Positions 33,894 through 42,169 of a DNA stretch of 64,000 bases are shown in pieces (the first letter of the stretch is position 1; each line of letters begins with the position of its first letter). Under the pieces are notes generated by a model. The model was not told the DNA's origin, did no database searches, and saw only the letters and a list, made by a program, of their open reading frames with translations. The stretch lies in the IMG/VR virus record IMGVR_UViG_3300022851_000011, positions 1 through 64,000 of that record; one strand, written 5' to 3'. The translations under genes and the position numbers were made by a program. This DNA comes from a virus.

Positions 33894-34610
33894 ATGTCAA
33901 GAAGAAAACGCGCACAAAAAGCACCAAAAGACAACACCATTCAATTCAATGAATTCGTTCAAAAGAAACAATCCGTTCAAATGATTCCACGTTCACTGAA
34001 TCAAGAAGAATACATTGACAATCTTCTAAATGAAGATAAATTGATTGTGTTCGCTACTGGACCAGCTGGAACAGGTAAAACCCTGTTGGCTGTGATGGCG
34101 GCGATTAAAGCGTTCAAAGAAGGAAAAGTAGAAAAGATCGTTGTGACACGACCAGCAGTTGGCGTTGACGACGAAAAACATGGCTTCTTGCCGGGTGACC
34201 TAAATGCAAAGATGGCACCTTGGACACGACCTATTTTTGATGTATTGGAAGAATATTACTCTGCCAAAAGCATTGAAACATACGTTAATGAAAATGTCAT
34301 TGAGATTTCACCATTGGCTATGATGCGAGGACGAACATTTCGAAATTCATACATCATCGCTGACGAAGTTCAAAATACCACTGAAAACCAGATGAAAATG
34401 CTACTAACACGCATTGGAGAAAACAGTAAACTTGTCCTAACGGGCGACTTGGCACAAACCGATATTATTAGAAAAAACGGCTTGGTTGAGTTTATTGGAC
34501 TTATGCAACAGCGTTCGTCTGATGTTATTTCACATTCATCGTTTGATAAAACAGACGTACAACGAAGTGAAGCAGTACGAGAAGTATTGCGGATTTATAA
34601 CGACGATTGA
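33894..34610 (+). CDS. phoH: PhoH-like P-loop ATPase
   Basis: The 238-aa protein has Walker A GPAGTGKT (about 57-64), VVTRPAVGVDDEKHGFLPGD and Walker B-like YIIADEVQNTT, then a sensor LTGDLAQTD. This is the PhoH helicase/ATPase core, common in marine phages; its function in infection is not settled. The N-terminus is a basic extension (MSRRKRAQKAPKDN). GGAGAAG precedes the ATG, and a strong terminator follows. Confidence 0.9.
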   Translation: MSRRKRAQKAPKDNTIQFNEFVQKKQSVQMIPRSLNQEEYIDNLLNEDKLIVFATGPAGTGKTLLAVMAAIKAFKEGKVEKIVVTRPAVGVDDEKHGFLPGDLNAKMAPWTRPIFDVLEEYYSAKSIETYVNENVIEISPLAMMRGRTFRNSYIIADEVQNTTENQMKMLLTRIGENSKLVLTGDLAQTDIIRKNGLVEFIGLMQQRSSDVISHSSFDKTDVQRSEAVREVLRIYNDD

Positions 34611-34620
34611 TTCCGATAGC

Positions 34621-34652
34621 AAAAACCCCGGTCATAACAAACCGGGGTTTTT
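34621..34652 (+). terminator. Strong intrinsic terminator after phoH
   Basis: AAAAACCCCGGT and ACCGGGGTTTTT form a 12-bp perfect stem around an 8-nt loop, ending in T5. It begins 10 nt after the phoH stop and is symmetrical enough to work on both strands. Confidence 0.92.
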
Positions 34653-34779
34653 CACGATTGATAACTTTCCCACCATACAAACAACGCCCGACCTTACTTG
34701 TGGATTTTGACCTATAGCAAGTTATCTTTTATGTGACTTCGTGTAAACCATTTTCTAAAAGGGTAAGGTTCGGGTATTC

Positions 34780-35109
34780 TTAATCTAGTCGTGAATCAGC
34801 ATAAACATCAAGTCCCGTTAGTTCGCCAAACTTAGCAGCGTATGCTTTTGCGCCAACTTCTTTGATGTCAACATTTTGGACATTAAGTCCGCCGGGATTC
34901 CATAGATCATACCGCTTGGGATACACGCTTTTGCGAAAACCCATCTTAACCAGTGCTGCGGCAGTCTTACGGTTGCGACCATCAAGTTTGACTGATACCC
35001 AAGCAAAACCACAATAAAAGGCATCGCCCGTTTTGTCATAAACTTCTTTGGACGCTTTGGCGGCTTCGAACTTGGCTGCGTAATGTGCATCAACGAGTGC
35101 TTTAGTCAT
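34780..35109 (-). CDS. Hypothetical protein (109 aa)
   Basis: Start at 35109 (MTKALVDAHYAAKFEAAKAS) with a GGAGAT ribosome site. The region FAWVSVKLDGRNRKTAAALVKMGFRKSVYPKRYDLWNPGG has the look of a small conserved phage protein. Function unknown. Between this gene and the phoH terminator (34653-34779) there is only a loose inverted repeat CCCGACCTTAC/GTAAGGTTCGGG. Confidence 0.6.
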   Translation of the reverse strand: MTKALVDAHYAAKFEAAKASKEVYDKTGDAFYCGFAWVSVKLDGRNRKTAAALVKMGFRKSVYPKRYDLWNPGGLNVQNVDIKEVGAKAYAAKFGELTGLDVYADSRLD

Positions 35110-35131
35110 TTTAATATCTCCGTTTATTGGG

Positions 35132-35551
35132 TTAAGCAATCAAGCCGTTCACGACTTGATCAACAGTAAACTTGTAACGACCGCCTTGTTGACCGACGCC
35201 TGAGAATGGATACTTGTAGCGGGATTTCTTAACACCGACTAGTGTAAAGATACGACCACCGATTTCAAACTGTCGGCCACGAAGCGATGCTGGCAGAACG
35301 TTCGTAAAAGCAGTTTCACGAATCAGTTCGGCTTCATCGGCGTTTTGGGACATTGCTTCCCAAAACTGTTCTTTTTCGTCGGGAACTGCGGTTACACTAG
35401 CGTTCATTGTGACACGGAATGCTTTATCTTCAAAGCGAATGTTGCCAAGGTCAAATGCTACGCCGTGCTTTTCGCCAACTTCAGCAAGTGCTGCCATAAC
35501 GTCACTGCGAACTGCGTTTAGGTTACCACGATTAAATGTCTTGATGGTCAT
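35132..35551 (-). CDS. Hypothetical protein (139 aa)
   Basis: The alpha/beta protein (HGVAFDLGNIRFEDKAFRVTM, ASLRGRQFEIGGRIFTLVGVKKSRYKYPF) is well formed, with a GGAG site before the ATG. No family recognised. It is 22 nt upstream of the next gene. Confidence 0.6.
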   Translation of the reverse strand: MTIKTFNRGNLNAVRSDVMAALAEVGEKHGVAFDLGNIRFEDKAFRVTMNASVTAVPDEKEQFWEAMSQNADEAELIRETAFTNVLPASLRGRQFEIGGRIFTLVGVKKSRYKYPFSGVGQQGGRYKFTVDQVVNGLIA

Positions 35552-35611
35552 TTTTCAATCTCTCCGTTTGAATCAACTTACTTTTGGAGTATAGCAGGAT
35601 TGTCGGCGTTG

Positions 35612-35752
35612 TCAATCATTATTTTGATGTTCGGTGTTATCAAACGGTTCGGGCATAAATCCTGCATAGTTACCATTCCTATCAAAGCACGGGGTTCCGC
35701 CATACTCTTCTTGATATTCACGGAAGGTTTCTTTGCTTACGTGTGATGTTCC
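35612..35752 (-). other. In-frame open extension after the HAD phosphatase stop codon
   Basis: The frame continues for 46 codons directly after the TAA of the HAD gene (GTSHVSKETFREYQEEYGGT, then CFDRNGNYAGFMPEPFDN) and has no start codon of its own. It is protein-like (hydrophilic, with a FDRNGNYAGF strand pair). It may be a former C-terminal extension or separate gene lost by a stop mutation, or a read-through product. Confidence 0.4.
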
Positions 35753-36334
35753 TTACTCTGAAATGATTTCGTAGATTTCTGCCCACGTTTCGATTGGGTG
35801 AATGTCGTCGTGTGTGAAGTTTACACTGTGTCCGTGCTTAACCAAGATAGTTTCTAGACCCAACTCGTGACCGTCTTTTGCATTGCCGATTGAATCTTCA
35901 ATCCAGAAACGTCCAGTGTCACGGTATTTGGTCAAGTGATGAATCTTGTTTGGTATATCACCAACCAATGTCAGCTTACTAATCGCTGAACCATACAGGT
36001 CAGTCAGATTCTTCAACCGACGCTCGTAAATCTCAGGAGTATCTTCAATGGCGGTGATTACGTGGAACACAAAGCCTTCGCTATGCAACTTCGCAACATA
36101 CTCTTGTGCGTCACGAAATGGTGCTAGGCGACCAATGTAATCAGAACGATTGAACTCTTCAACGAATGCAGCGCCTTCAACGCTTGTCACGCCGGGAATA
36201 CGGTATTCAACTTTATAAACACCTTCTGACTCTGGCTCAAGTTCACGATCATGAGTTTCTTTCAGCCACTCTTCAAAGCCGCCAACCCAGTCTGCGACAA
36301 CTCCATCACAGTCGCACAAAATCGTTTTGTTCAT
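35753..36334 (-). CDS. HAD-superfamily phosphatase (5'-nucleotidase-like)
   Basis: Start at 36334 (MNKTILCDCDGVVADW). DCDGVVADW is the DxDxV/T nucleophile motif I; FHVITAIED is motif II; the Lys around NKIHHLTKYRD and the acidic GRFWIEDSIGNA are motifs III and IV. Length 193 aa suits phage 5'(3')-deoxyribonucleotidase-like enzymes involved in nucleotide recycling. An upstream in-frame ATG at 36358 is less likely because the ribosome site (AAGGAAA) lies between. Confidence 0.78.
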   Translation of the reverse strand: MNKTILCDCDGVVADWVGGFEEWLKETHDRELEPESEGVYKVEYRIPGVTSVEGAAFVEEFNRSDYIGRLAPFRDAQEYVAKLHSEGFVFHVITAIEDTPEIYERRLKNLTDLYGSAISKLTLVGDIPNKIHHLTKYRDTGRFWIEDSIGNAKDGHELGLETILVKHGHSVNFTHDDIHPIETWAEIYEIISE

Positions 36335-36407
36335 ATTGTTTTTTTCCTTGTTTCTCATTACTATGTACTACCAAATGCAGCGGTGTTTGTCAAGCTAAAA
36401 TGACCTA

Positions 36408-37175
36408 CTATACCACCTTGACGTAGTTTAGTTCTGTTTCTTTGGCACGGGTGTAATCGCTAACCTTAGTGCGCTTTACTTTACCCTTAATACGACATGT
36501 TTCGCCGAACACTTCGGGTGCCTTCTGCGACCAGAAAGTAACAGCATTCTCGCCCGTCGAAGCATTATAAACATAGCAACCAAACTTCTCAATGAACTTG
36601 CTGGTGATGATTTTAATATCAACCTCAATCTTGTCACCGACCACGCCGATATATTCACTTGTATGTGCAAGTTCGTCGATTTCTTCTTGGTGCTTCTTAT
36701 TGACAGCATCACGTTCAAATGAACTAGGCATTGATGCGACGATACCCATATTTCGTGGCGTAACTTCGCCAGAATCAATGATATCATAAATCAACTGCGT
36801 GTAATCATTTAACTGACCACCGAGTGCACTGAACATCAGTTTCTGAAAGTGCTTGATAATCTCGTCAGCCTTGGCATACGTTTCTTCGGTTACATTAAGT
36901 TTTGGAATATGATGCTTTTCGCTATTCCAGTACGTAACTGATTTGTGTCCGAAAAACTCTTTCACGATGTCTTTATTTGCGAATACATATGGTTCGCCAT
37001 CATACACCCCGTCATATCCTTCGGGCACTGCTACTGTTTGAACTGTGCCATCAAAAATACGGCGGTTTACTGGATACGCTGCTTTAACGTATCCCAACTT
37101 TTCAAAAGAGTTAACATCGCTTGCTGCGACAGCTACTGCTAAAACTTCACGAAGTGGTAAAGGCTGCTTTTTCAT
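36408..37175 (-). CDS. Hypothetical protein (255 aa)
   Basis: The N-terminal half is helical; the C-terminal part (DKIEVDIKIITSKFIEKFGCYVYNA, FGETCRIKGKVKRTKVSDYT) looks like an OB-type beta barrel, as in single-strand-binding proteins. A GGAG-like site precedes the ATG. It lies in the replication-linked stretch upstream of small genes and the clamp loader, but no family assignment is possible by eye. Confidence 0.6.
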   Translation of the reverse strand: MKKQPLPLREVLAVAVAASDVNSFEKLGYVKAAYPVNRRIFDGTVQTVAVPEGYDGVYDGEPYVFANKDIVKEFFGHKSVTYWNSEKHHIPKLNVTEETYAKADEIIKHFQKLMFSALGGQLNDYTQLIYDIIDSGEVTPRNMGIVASMPSSFERDAVNKKHQEEIDELAHTSEYIGVVGDKIEVDIKIITSKFIEKFGCYVYNASTGENAVTFWSQKAPEVFGETCRIKGKVKRTKVSDYTRAKETELNYVKVV

Positions 37176-37216
37176 TGTATTGCTCCGTTATGATTTAACT
37201 GTAGTATAACGCAAGG

Positions 37217-37540
37217 TTATGTCAAGCGTTGTTTATCAGATAACCGCAAATAATCATTGATATAGTGTTCGTAGTTTTGAGCATAGTAGTCGTATAACTT
37301 GTCGTAATCATTTTCACCGTCATTAGCTTTCCAGTTTTTAACGATCCGTTTTTCGTCAACATCGAGAATAACCTGTGCTTCCAGTTCGTCACGTTTACGT
37401 AAACCGTCAGTCATTTTCATTGTTTCGTCCCACTGAATATTACGATCATCATTCATCCAACCTTTGATGTGGGTTGGAACGCCTTTGCGTGGTTTTAATG
37501 CGTAATATGCAACGATGTGTCTGTTTTTTACTCTAGCCAT
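37217..37540 (-). CDS. Hypothetical protein (107 aa)
   Basis: Basic N-terminus (MARVKNRHIVAYYALKPRKG) and helical, Tyr-rich C-terminus (YDKLYDYYAQNYEHYINDYL). It lies 10 nt downstream of the clamp loader large subunit. The T4 counterpart at this place is gp62, the small loader subunit, but the length and sequence give no support for that. Confidence 0.55.
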   Translation of the reverse strand: MARVKNRHIVAYYALKPRKGVPTHIKGWMNDDRNIQWDETMKMTDGLRKRDELEAQVILDVDEKRIVKNWKANDGENDYDKLYDYYAQNYEHYINDYLRLSDKQRLT

Positions 37541-37550
37541 TTTATTTCCT

Positions 37551-38465
37551 TTATTTGATTCCTAATAAGTCACCAGCCGTAGCGGTAACGTGAATGTCTG
37601 GGTGTGCGATACTCGGAATAGCCACGATAGCATCACGAATAATCTTGTTTGCACGAAAGTATTGTTCATCGGTTTCAGCAAACAGGTTAACGTTGTTATA
37701 AAACCATACGAACATATCTTCAATCTCGTCTTGGCGAATGTTATCCGACAATAGCTTAACTGCCTCACGATAACGTGAATCCTTAACCAACTCAACAAAC
37801 GCCAACTTGATGTCTACCGTTGTTTCGCTAACTGTCGGAATCTTCAACTTGCCATCAATCGTATTTTGTTGGACCAAGTTCAATGCTTTACGCAAACTTG
37901 GATACGTTGCCTTTACGTAGTTGTCAAGTAAGTCAATGTCAAAGTCTACTTCTTCATTGATTAACACTTCGGCAACACGTGCGGTAAACTCGGTATGATC
38001 TTGTTTTTCAATCTTAAAAACCTGACAACGATCTTGAATCGCTGGCATAATCTTGTGCACGTAGTTACACGTCAGAATGAAACGACAACTTGTATTTTCA
38101 ACCATCGGGGTTCGTAGGGATGGTTGGACTGAATGTAGGTTTAGGTAATCAGCCTCATCAATCAATACAATCTTGAAGTTACCGAATGGCATCGTTTGTG
38201 TAAAGCCATCAAGTTTGGCATTGAACTCATCGATTTTACGACCTTCTTTTGAACCATTGAGCATCATTACGTCATACTCATCAATATCTAGTTCGTTGAT
38301 AAGAACTTTTGCCAATGTGGTTTTGCCAGTACCCGGTGGACCGTGGAATAGGATATGTGGAATATCCCCTTTCTTAATCCATTCGTTTACTTGTGCTTTT
38401 TGTTCGTCACCGTGAAACACATAGTCGTCTACGGTTTTCGGTCTGTATTTTTCCGTCCAGAGCAT
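37551..38465 (-). CDS. gp44: Clamp loader large subunit (T4 gp44-like AAA+ ATPase)
   Basis: The 304-aa protein starts MLWTEKYRPKTVDDYV, has Walker A GPPGTGKTT (about 42-50), Walker B IVLIDEADYLN, sensor 1 ILTCNYVHKIMPAIQDRC with the SRC-like arginine, and a C-terminal collar domain. It matches T4 gp44 (319 aa), which loads the gp45 clamp. No small subunit gene is recognised in the window. Confidence 0.9.
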   Translation of the reverse strand: MLWTEKYRPKTVDDYVFHGDEQKAQVNEWIKKGDIPHILFHGPPGTGKTTLAKVLINELDIDEYDVMMLNGSKEGRKIDEFNAKLDGFTQTMPFGNFKIVLIDEADYLNLHSVQPSLRTPMVENTSCRFILTCNYVHKIMPAIQDRCQVFKIEKQDHTEFTARVAEVLINEEVDFDIDLLDNYVKATYPSLRKALNLVQQNTIDGKLKIPTVSETTVDIKLAFVELVKDSRYREAVKLLSDNIRQDEIEDMFVWFYNNVNLFAETDEQYFRANKIIRDAIVAIPSIAHPDIHVTATAGDLLGIK

Positions 38466-38520
38466 TTATTACCTCTATTAAGTGTGTACATTATTATACG
38501 ATATATTAAAACTATTGTCA

Positions 38521-38590
38521 ATAAGATAAATACCATAACAGGAGATTTATCTTATATAAGATAAATACCATAACAGGAGATTTACCAAAT
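38521..38590 (+). repeat. Tandem 35-bp repeat duplicating a late promoter and ribosome site
   Basis: The 35-bp unit starting ATAAGATAAATACC occurs at 38521-38555 and again from 38556 to about 38584. Each copy has GATAAATA (38525-38532 and 38560-38567) and AACAGGAG. Only the second AGGAG is next to the ATG at 38589. Two stacked late promoters drive the single plus-strand gene. Confidence 0.9.
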
Positions 38591-39272
38591 GAGAGTTAAC
38601 GACTTTAGAACACTGCTTGAAGGCTTCAATGATATCGAAGAAGCGGGCACCCGTGACCCCAGTATAGATTATAAAGAAGAGGGTAAATCAAAAGCAGATA
38701 AAGTCATTGGTGATATCACCAAAGTTACTGCAATGGTAAAAGGCACAACTTCTGAAAAGCTAACTAAACTATCGAAGCGTTATCTTGTTCTGGATCGTGC
38801 CACCAAAGAGTTCACCAAACGCCGTGAACTTGTTAAAGAAGAAGAAATGCGTCCTATCTTTGACTTATTATTTGCCGCCGAAGATGCTGCTTTGACCCGT
38901 GTTATTGAAACAGTATCCCTTACTGTTCAAATGGGCAAGGATGTAGAAGCATCGACGACCGAAGAAGAAGTGTTAGATACCGAGAAGTTTATGGGTGAAC
39001 TTATTCAACTTCTTGACAAAGACCTTATTCCAGTAGTTTTGAAACTAAAAGAAAAACATACTAAGCTTGAAAAGAAAGTCAAAAAGGGAAAGATCGGTGC
39101 TATTACACAGCCCAAAATGAAGAAAGAAAGTATCGTTCACGAAGGTGTTGCCGATACACTTAAAAAGTATATGTCACAACTATTAAAGTGGACCCAAACT
39201 GAACTTATGGACTTCGATGAAGACTTCGCACAAATCCAACAAAACTATAACGGTCGCCGCCCTAAGTTTTAA
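38589..39272 (+). CDS. Putative internal virion protein (227 aa, helical)
   Basis: Starts MRVNDFRTLLEGFNDIEE, the clearest capsid-targeting-like leader in the window (L-L-E-G like the T4 prohead protease site). The rest is helical and highly charged (TSEKLTKLSKRYLVLDR, VLKLKEKHTKLEKKVKKGK), as in prohead core or internal proteins. It stands alone on the plus strand behind duplicated late promoters, so strong late expression is expected. It overlaps the convergent groES stop by 4 nt. Confidence 0.65.
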   Translation: MRVNDFRTLLEGFNDIEEAGTRDPSIDYKEEGKSKADKVIGDITKVTAMVKGTTSEKLTKLSKRYLVLDRATKEFTKRRELVKEEEMRPIFDLLFAAEDAALTRVIETVSLTVQMGKDVEASTTEEEVLDTEKFMGELIQLLDKDLIPVVLKLKEKHTKLEKKVKKGKIGAITQPKMKKESIVHEGVADTLKKYMSQLLKWTQTELMDFDEDFAQIQQNYNGRRPKF

Positions 39273-39637
39273 TACGCAGTAGCCGTATCGGTGCTTGCAA
39301 CGTAAGCATCATCGGGCACATCGTCTTGCACACCAAGAATATCATCTGGGTCTGCCATACGAACTTCTTGCATATTGCCATCAACTTCATACTGAATACC
39401 ACGTGACCATCGCCCGTGCGCTACTAATACCCATTGTCCCGGCTCAACAGAATCTTGTTCTGGACCAACGGCTAAAACCTTGCCCCAACGTGGACGAATA
39501 CCACGCTGCTTACCATCATCGCCCATCAAAATAAGACCAGCTTTAGTAGTGCGTTCGCCAAAGTTCATATCATAGATTAGGATATTCTTTTTAATCGGGG
39601 TGATTGTTCCACGTACAATAGTGTTATTCACTGGCAT
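39269..39637 (-). CDS. groES: GroES/gp31-like co-chaperonin
   Basis: The 122-aa protein follows the GroES layout: start strand PIKKNILIYDMNFGERTTKA, a mobile loop (KAGLILMGDDGKQRGIRP) with the hydrophobic GLIL tripeptide that docks on GroEL, then RWGKVLAVGPEQD and VEPGQWVLVAHG. T4 gp31 acts with host GroEL in folding the major capsid protein; the same is likely here. Confidence 0.82.
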   Translation of the reverse strand: MPVNNTIVRGTITPIKKNILIYDMNFGERTTKAGLILMGDDGKQRGIRPRWGKVLAVGPEQDSVEPGQWVLVAHGRWSRGIQYEVDGNMQEVRMADPDDILGVQDDVPDDAYVASTDTATAY

Positions 39638-39899
39638 TTGGCGTTTCCTTTACTTCTTCTGCTGGCGCAGCAACATCTTCATCAGGTGTCAACTGATTTG
39701 GTGTCTGCGATTTATCGGTATTCTTGTAATGTTGTTTCATAATCTCATCACGAGTGCGAGTAATATTACCCGACGAATCGATTTCATCGCCCCGTGCATT
39801 CACACTGACATTACCAACTGCTCGGACTTTCTCGTTTTTTAATACAAAGCTTTGCATATCTAATGCCTTGCCTTGTGCTGTTCTATACTCTTTTCCCAT
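39624..39899 (-). CDS. Hypothetical conserved phage protein (91 aa)
   Basis: Starts MGKEYRTAQGKALDMQSFVLKNE and continues KVRAVGNVSVNARGDEID, a sequence style seen in a conserved small protein of T4-like marine phages. The C-terminus is acidic and Pro-rich. It overlaps groES by 14 nt. Confidence 0.6.
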   Translation of the reverse strand: MGKEYRTAQGKALDMQSFVLKNEKVRAVGNVSVNARGDEIDSSGNITRTRDEIMKQHYKNTDKSQTPNQLTPDEDVAAPAEEVKETPNASE

Positions 39900-40408
39900 T
39901 ATCTTAAAAACTCCTTAATATCTAGTTCGTAAAAGAGGCTGTCGATTTTGTGGGTTCCGATTAAGTATAACACGTAACTGGCTACACTTGACCCACGACC
40001 AACCCCCCATACTATTTTATTTTTTCGCATCGTATCTACGAAATATTTTAGGTATTGTAATAACCCAAACATATCACGTTCTTGAAATAGTAATAGTTCT
40101 TCTGCACATCGTTGCAGTTCGGCATCGGTTTTACATTGACCCAATACCCATTCGGCGATATCCATATCTTTATATTCTTCTGGCATTCGCCAACGACGAT
40201 TTATATCATCGTGACTTTCGGTGCCTTCTAACGATCCAAGCTGCAATAACGGCTCTTCAAAATGTGCCTCTGCTGCCGTACGGTATGAATGATACATAAC
40301 CGTATCAACCGTTTGAAACAATGATAAGTCTAAGTCTGGATTCTTGTATAGCTCGTTTAGTAAATCTTCTTCGTCAAAATATACAAAACCGTTACAATCT
40401 GTCAACAT
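39899..40408 (-). CDS. DNA polymerase III alpha-like fragment protein
   Basis: The 169-aa protein ends KIVWGVGRGSSVASYVLYLI then IDSLFYELDIKEFLR, which matches the GxGRGSxxxSLVxYLLGIT...ERFLN segment of DnaE-type replicases, without any other DnaE part. Such short DnaE-like proteins recur in T4-like marine phages. It cannot be a polymerase by itself, since the catalytic palm is missing. Function unknown. Confidence 0.65.
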   Translation of the reverse strand: MLTDCNGFVYFDEEDLLNELYKNPDLDLSLFQTVDTVMYHSYRTAAEAHFEEPLLQLGSLEGTESHDDINRRWRMPEEYKDMDIAEWVLGQCKTDAELQRCAEELLLFQERDMFGLLQYLKYFVDTMRKNKIVWGVGRGSSVASYVLYLIGTHKIDSLFYELDIKEFLR

Positions 40409-40589
40409 TATGTTCTACTAACTCTTTTTCTAGTTCTCTTCTAAGTATAGCATATTTGGCTTCTTGCTGTCTATAAAATAAGGTAGCATTAATACAACTA
40501 TTGCGGACGTGTTTATCGTAGTCTTTTTCATCTACCCAAAAAACACTATTAATACCCATACCGTTATGCATTTTAATCATCGGTATCAT
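40392..40589 (-). CDS. Small hypothetical protein (65 aa)
   Basis: MIPMIKMHNGMGINSVFWVDEKDY then a helix LFYRQQEAKYAILRRELEKEL. It overlaps both neighbours by 17 nt and may be a separate N-terminal partner of the DnaE-like fragment. Start may be any of the first three Met codons. Confidence 0.5.
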   Translation of the reverse strand: MIPMIKMHNGMGINSVFWVDEKDYDKHVRNSCINATLFYRQQEAKYAILRRELEKELVEHNVDRL

Positions 40590-41214
40590 TTGGTTTTCCT
40601 TCTACAATCTTTGGTCTAAACTTCTTTACGTCGATAATCTTGCCTTCTTTTTCTTTATCACCGTCCCACGTCAATCCAATATGTTCCCAGTTAAACTCTT
40701 GGTCATGGATTGATAGTTCATCGTCTTTTTCAATGATTATATCCATCGTGGATATGTCGGGTCTACCCCACCAAGCACACTTGCCCGGTAAAATATCTTC
40801 AGTAAGAATATCAGGATATTCGAATGTTTCTGAATCGAATACGTATTCAAGGTTTCCCATAGTGCTGGACAGTGACATATTCGTAATAAAGCATCGTTGT
40901 TCAAGAATAGCCGATAGTTTACTATGAAGTATGATCGTAAACAACTGATCGTATGGATCATCTGGTAGAAACATCACGTTTGTTACGTAGGTTTCCATCA
41001 GCTTTTCTAAGTTTTTGTTTTCAAAACTACTAAGAATACTCCCGCTTACAATAGTTTCGCAAAATACACGTAATCGTTCTAATGCGATAGCCTGTTCCTC
41101 AACGTGTTTTGTGTTGGGAATAAGTTCAATCTTTAAAGAGTATCCATTAGGTATGAGTTCATCTTCTAACGCCAATGTTGTTAGAAAATCAGTCTTCCAT
41201 ATGATGTTGGTCAT
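40573..41214 (-). CDS. Hypothetical protein (213 aa)
   Basis: Alpha/beta protein starting MTNIIWKTDFLTTLALEDEL with a conserved-looking stretch LTEDILPGKCAWWGRPDIST and FNWEHIGLTWDGDKE. Similar proteins lie near the clamp loader region in T4-like phages; function unknown. Confidence 0.55.
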   Translation of the reverse strand: MTNIIWKTDFLTTLALEDELIPNGYSLKIELIPNTKHVEEQAIALERLRVFCETIVSGSILSSFENKNLEKLMETYVTNVMFLPDDPYDQLFTIILHSKLSAILEQRCFITNMSLSSTMGNLEYVFDSETFEYPDILTEDILPGKCAWWGRPDISTMDIIIEKDDELSIHDQEFNWEHIGLTWDGDKEKEGKIIDVKKFRPKIVEGKPNDTDD

Positions 41215-41453
41215 TTAATGTTAACATTATCCGAAAAGAAATCAGTGCCCAATGCTTCTTCGATTTCTTTATCGTGTTCGGCTTGACGCTGCAACATTTC
41301 TGCATTGTAGTCGTCAATAAGGGCATAGATTTGTGATGCTAAATAGGGATTTGCACGTGAAGCATACGCATATTTGCTATGTAACTCACCAAGCTTCATA
41401 GTAAGTTCTTCGTCGCTCAAATCGGTTAGTTTGTTTACTAGTGGATGTGACAT
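41211..41453 (-). CDS. Small conserved phage protein (80 aa)
   Basis: The start at 41453 (MSHPLVNKLTDLSDEEL) is chosen because related short phage proteins begin near 'NPLxxKLxxLSxEEL'; it follows CATAAATA by only 4 nt. The frame extends to 41495 inside mazG. The rest is a helical pair (LGELHSKYAYASRANPYLASQIYALIDDY). Function unknown. Confidence 0.6.
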   Translation of the reverse strand: MSHPLVNKLTDLSDEELTMKLGELHSKYAYASRANPYLASQIYALIDDYNAEMLQRQAEHDKEIEEALGTDFFSDNVNIK

Positions 41454-41457
41454 ACTG

Positions 41458-41465
41458 TATTTATG
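41458..41465 (-). promoter_or_regulatory. T4-type late promoter, leaderless spacing
   Basis: CATAAATA on the minus strand, then CAGT, then the ATG at 41453. No ribosome site is visible between. Confidence 0.55.
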
Positions 41466-41466
41466 C

Positions 41467-41874
41467 CTATATATCACCCTCTTTGCGATTTTCACTGTAA
41501 TATGGGTTAAACTCGCCGCCGGGATACCGTGCTTGAAGTTTTTCTACATTCATATTAATGATGTCGTTAGGGTCTTCGCCCAATGCGATACACGCTTGCA
41601 TCCAATACCAAATGACATCACCTAGCTCTCGCTTCATGTGATATATGGTATCTTCATCCATAGGTTTGCCTTGGAAGATACATTTCTTGATGATTTCGTT
41701 GAACTCACCTCCTTCGCTTGACATACCAATACCAGCCGTAAGAAGGTTTGACATTTTTACACCAGATTCTGCTTGTAGGCGGAGAATGGTGTTAATCATT
41801 TTGGCAGCATCGCTGCTTTCGTCGCTAGTGACTTCATCTACGAAGTCTTTGTATTTGTTTAAATCAATGTTCAT
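41467..41874 (-). CDS. mazG: MazG-like nucleotide pyrophosphohydrolase
   Basis: The 135-aa protein has the all-alpha MazG metal site: GMSSEGGEFNEIIKK (E-x-x-E) and HMKRELGDVIWYWMQACIAL (E-x-x-D), followed by NVEKLQARYPGGEFN. Phage MazG enzymes hydrolyse nucleoside triphosphates; a role in nucleotide or alarmone pools is debated. It overlaps its upstream gene by 11 nt. Confidence 0.85.
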   Translation of the reverse strand: MNIDLNKYKDFVDEVTSDESSDAAKMINTILRLQAESGVKMSNLLTAGIGMSSEGGEFNEIIKKCIFQGKPMDEDTIYHMKRELGDVIWYWMQACIALGEDPNDIINMNVEKLQARYPGGEFNPYYSENRKEGDI

Positions 41875-42169
41875 TTATTTTCCTTAGATTTTCATTTACT
41901 TCTTTGGCATATACGTGGATAGTATAGCCTTCTAGTGGTTCATACTTGACGTATTCCAATAGATCATCAAAATAATATGCGTCATTACAGATGACCTGAT
42001 ACACAGGCTCCTTAGAGTCATGTTTTTTGGCAAGTGCATTCATTGCGATGTAGCCGCCAAACTCAACGGGATGGTCACTTAGCCAGTTCATAACATAGTG
42101 TTTGAACATAGGGGTATGATTTACACACACGCCGGGGTTTGGCTCAAAGTATAATATAACTTGTTCCAT
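41864..42169 (-). CDS. Hypothetical protein (101 aa)
   Basis: Small mixed protein (VILYFEPNPGVCVNHTPMFKHYV, EPVYQVICNDAYYFDDLLEYV). No family recognised; part of the mazG operon by overlap. Confidence 0.55.
   Translation of the reverse strand: MEQVILYFEPNPGVCVNHTPMFKHYVMNWLSDHPVEFGGYIAMNALAKKHDSKEPVYQVICNDAYYFDDLLEYVKYEPLEGYTIHVYAKEVNENLRKINEH

Noticed and set aside
34681-34774. Long hairpin or tRNA-like element between phoH and 34780
   Set aside because: Only one imperfect 11-bp inverted repeat with a 65-nt loop; no cloverleaf, no TTCGA loop.
37217-37540. gp62 clamp-loader small subunit
   Set aside because: Position fits T4 order, but length (107 aa versus 187) and sequence give no support.
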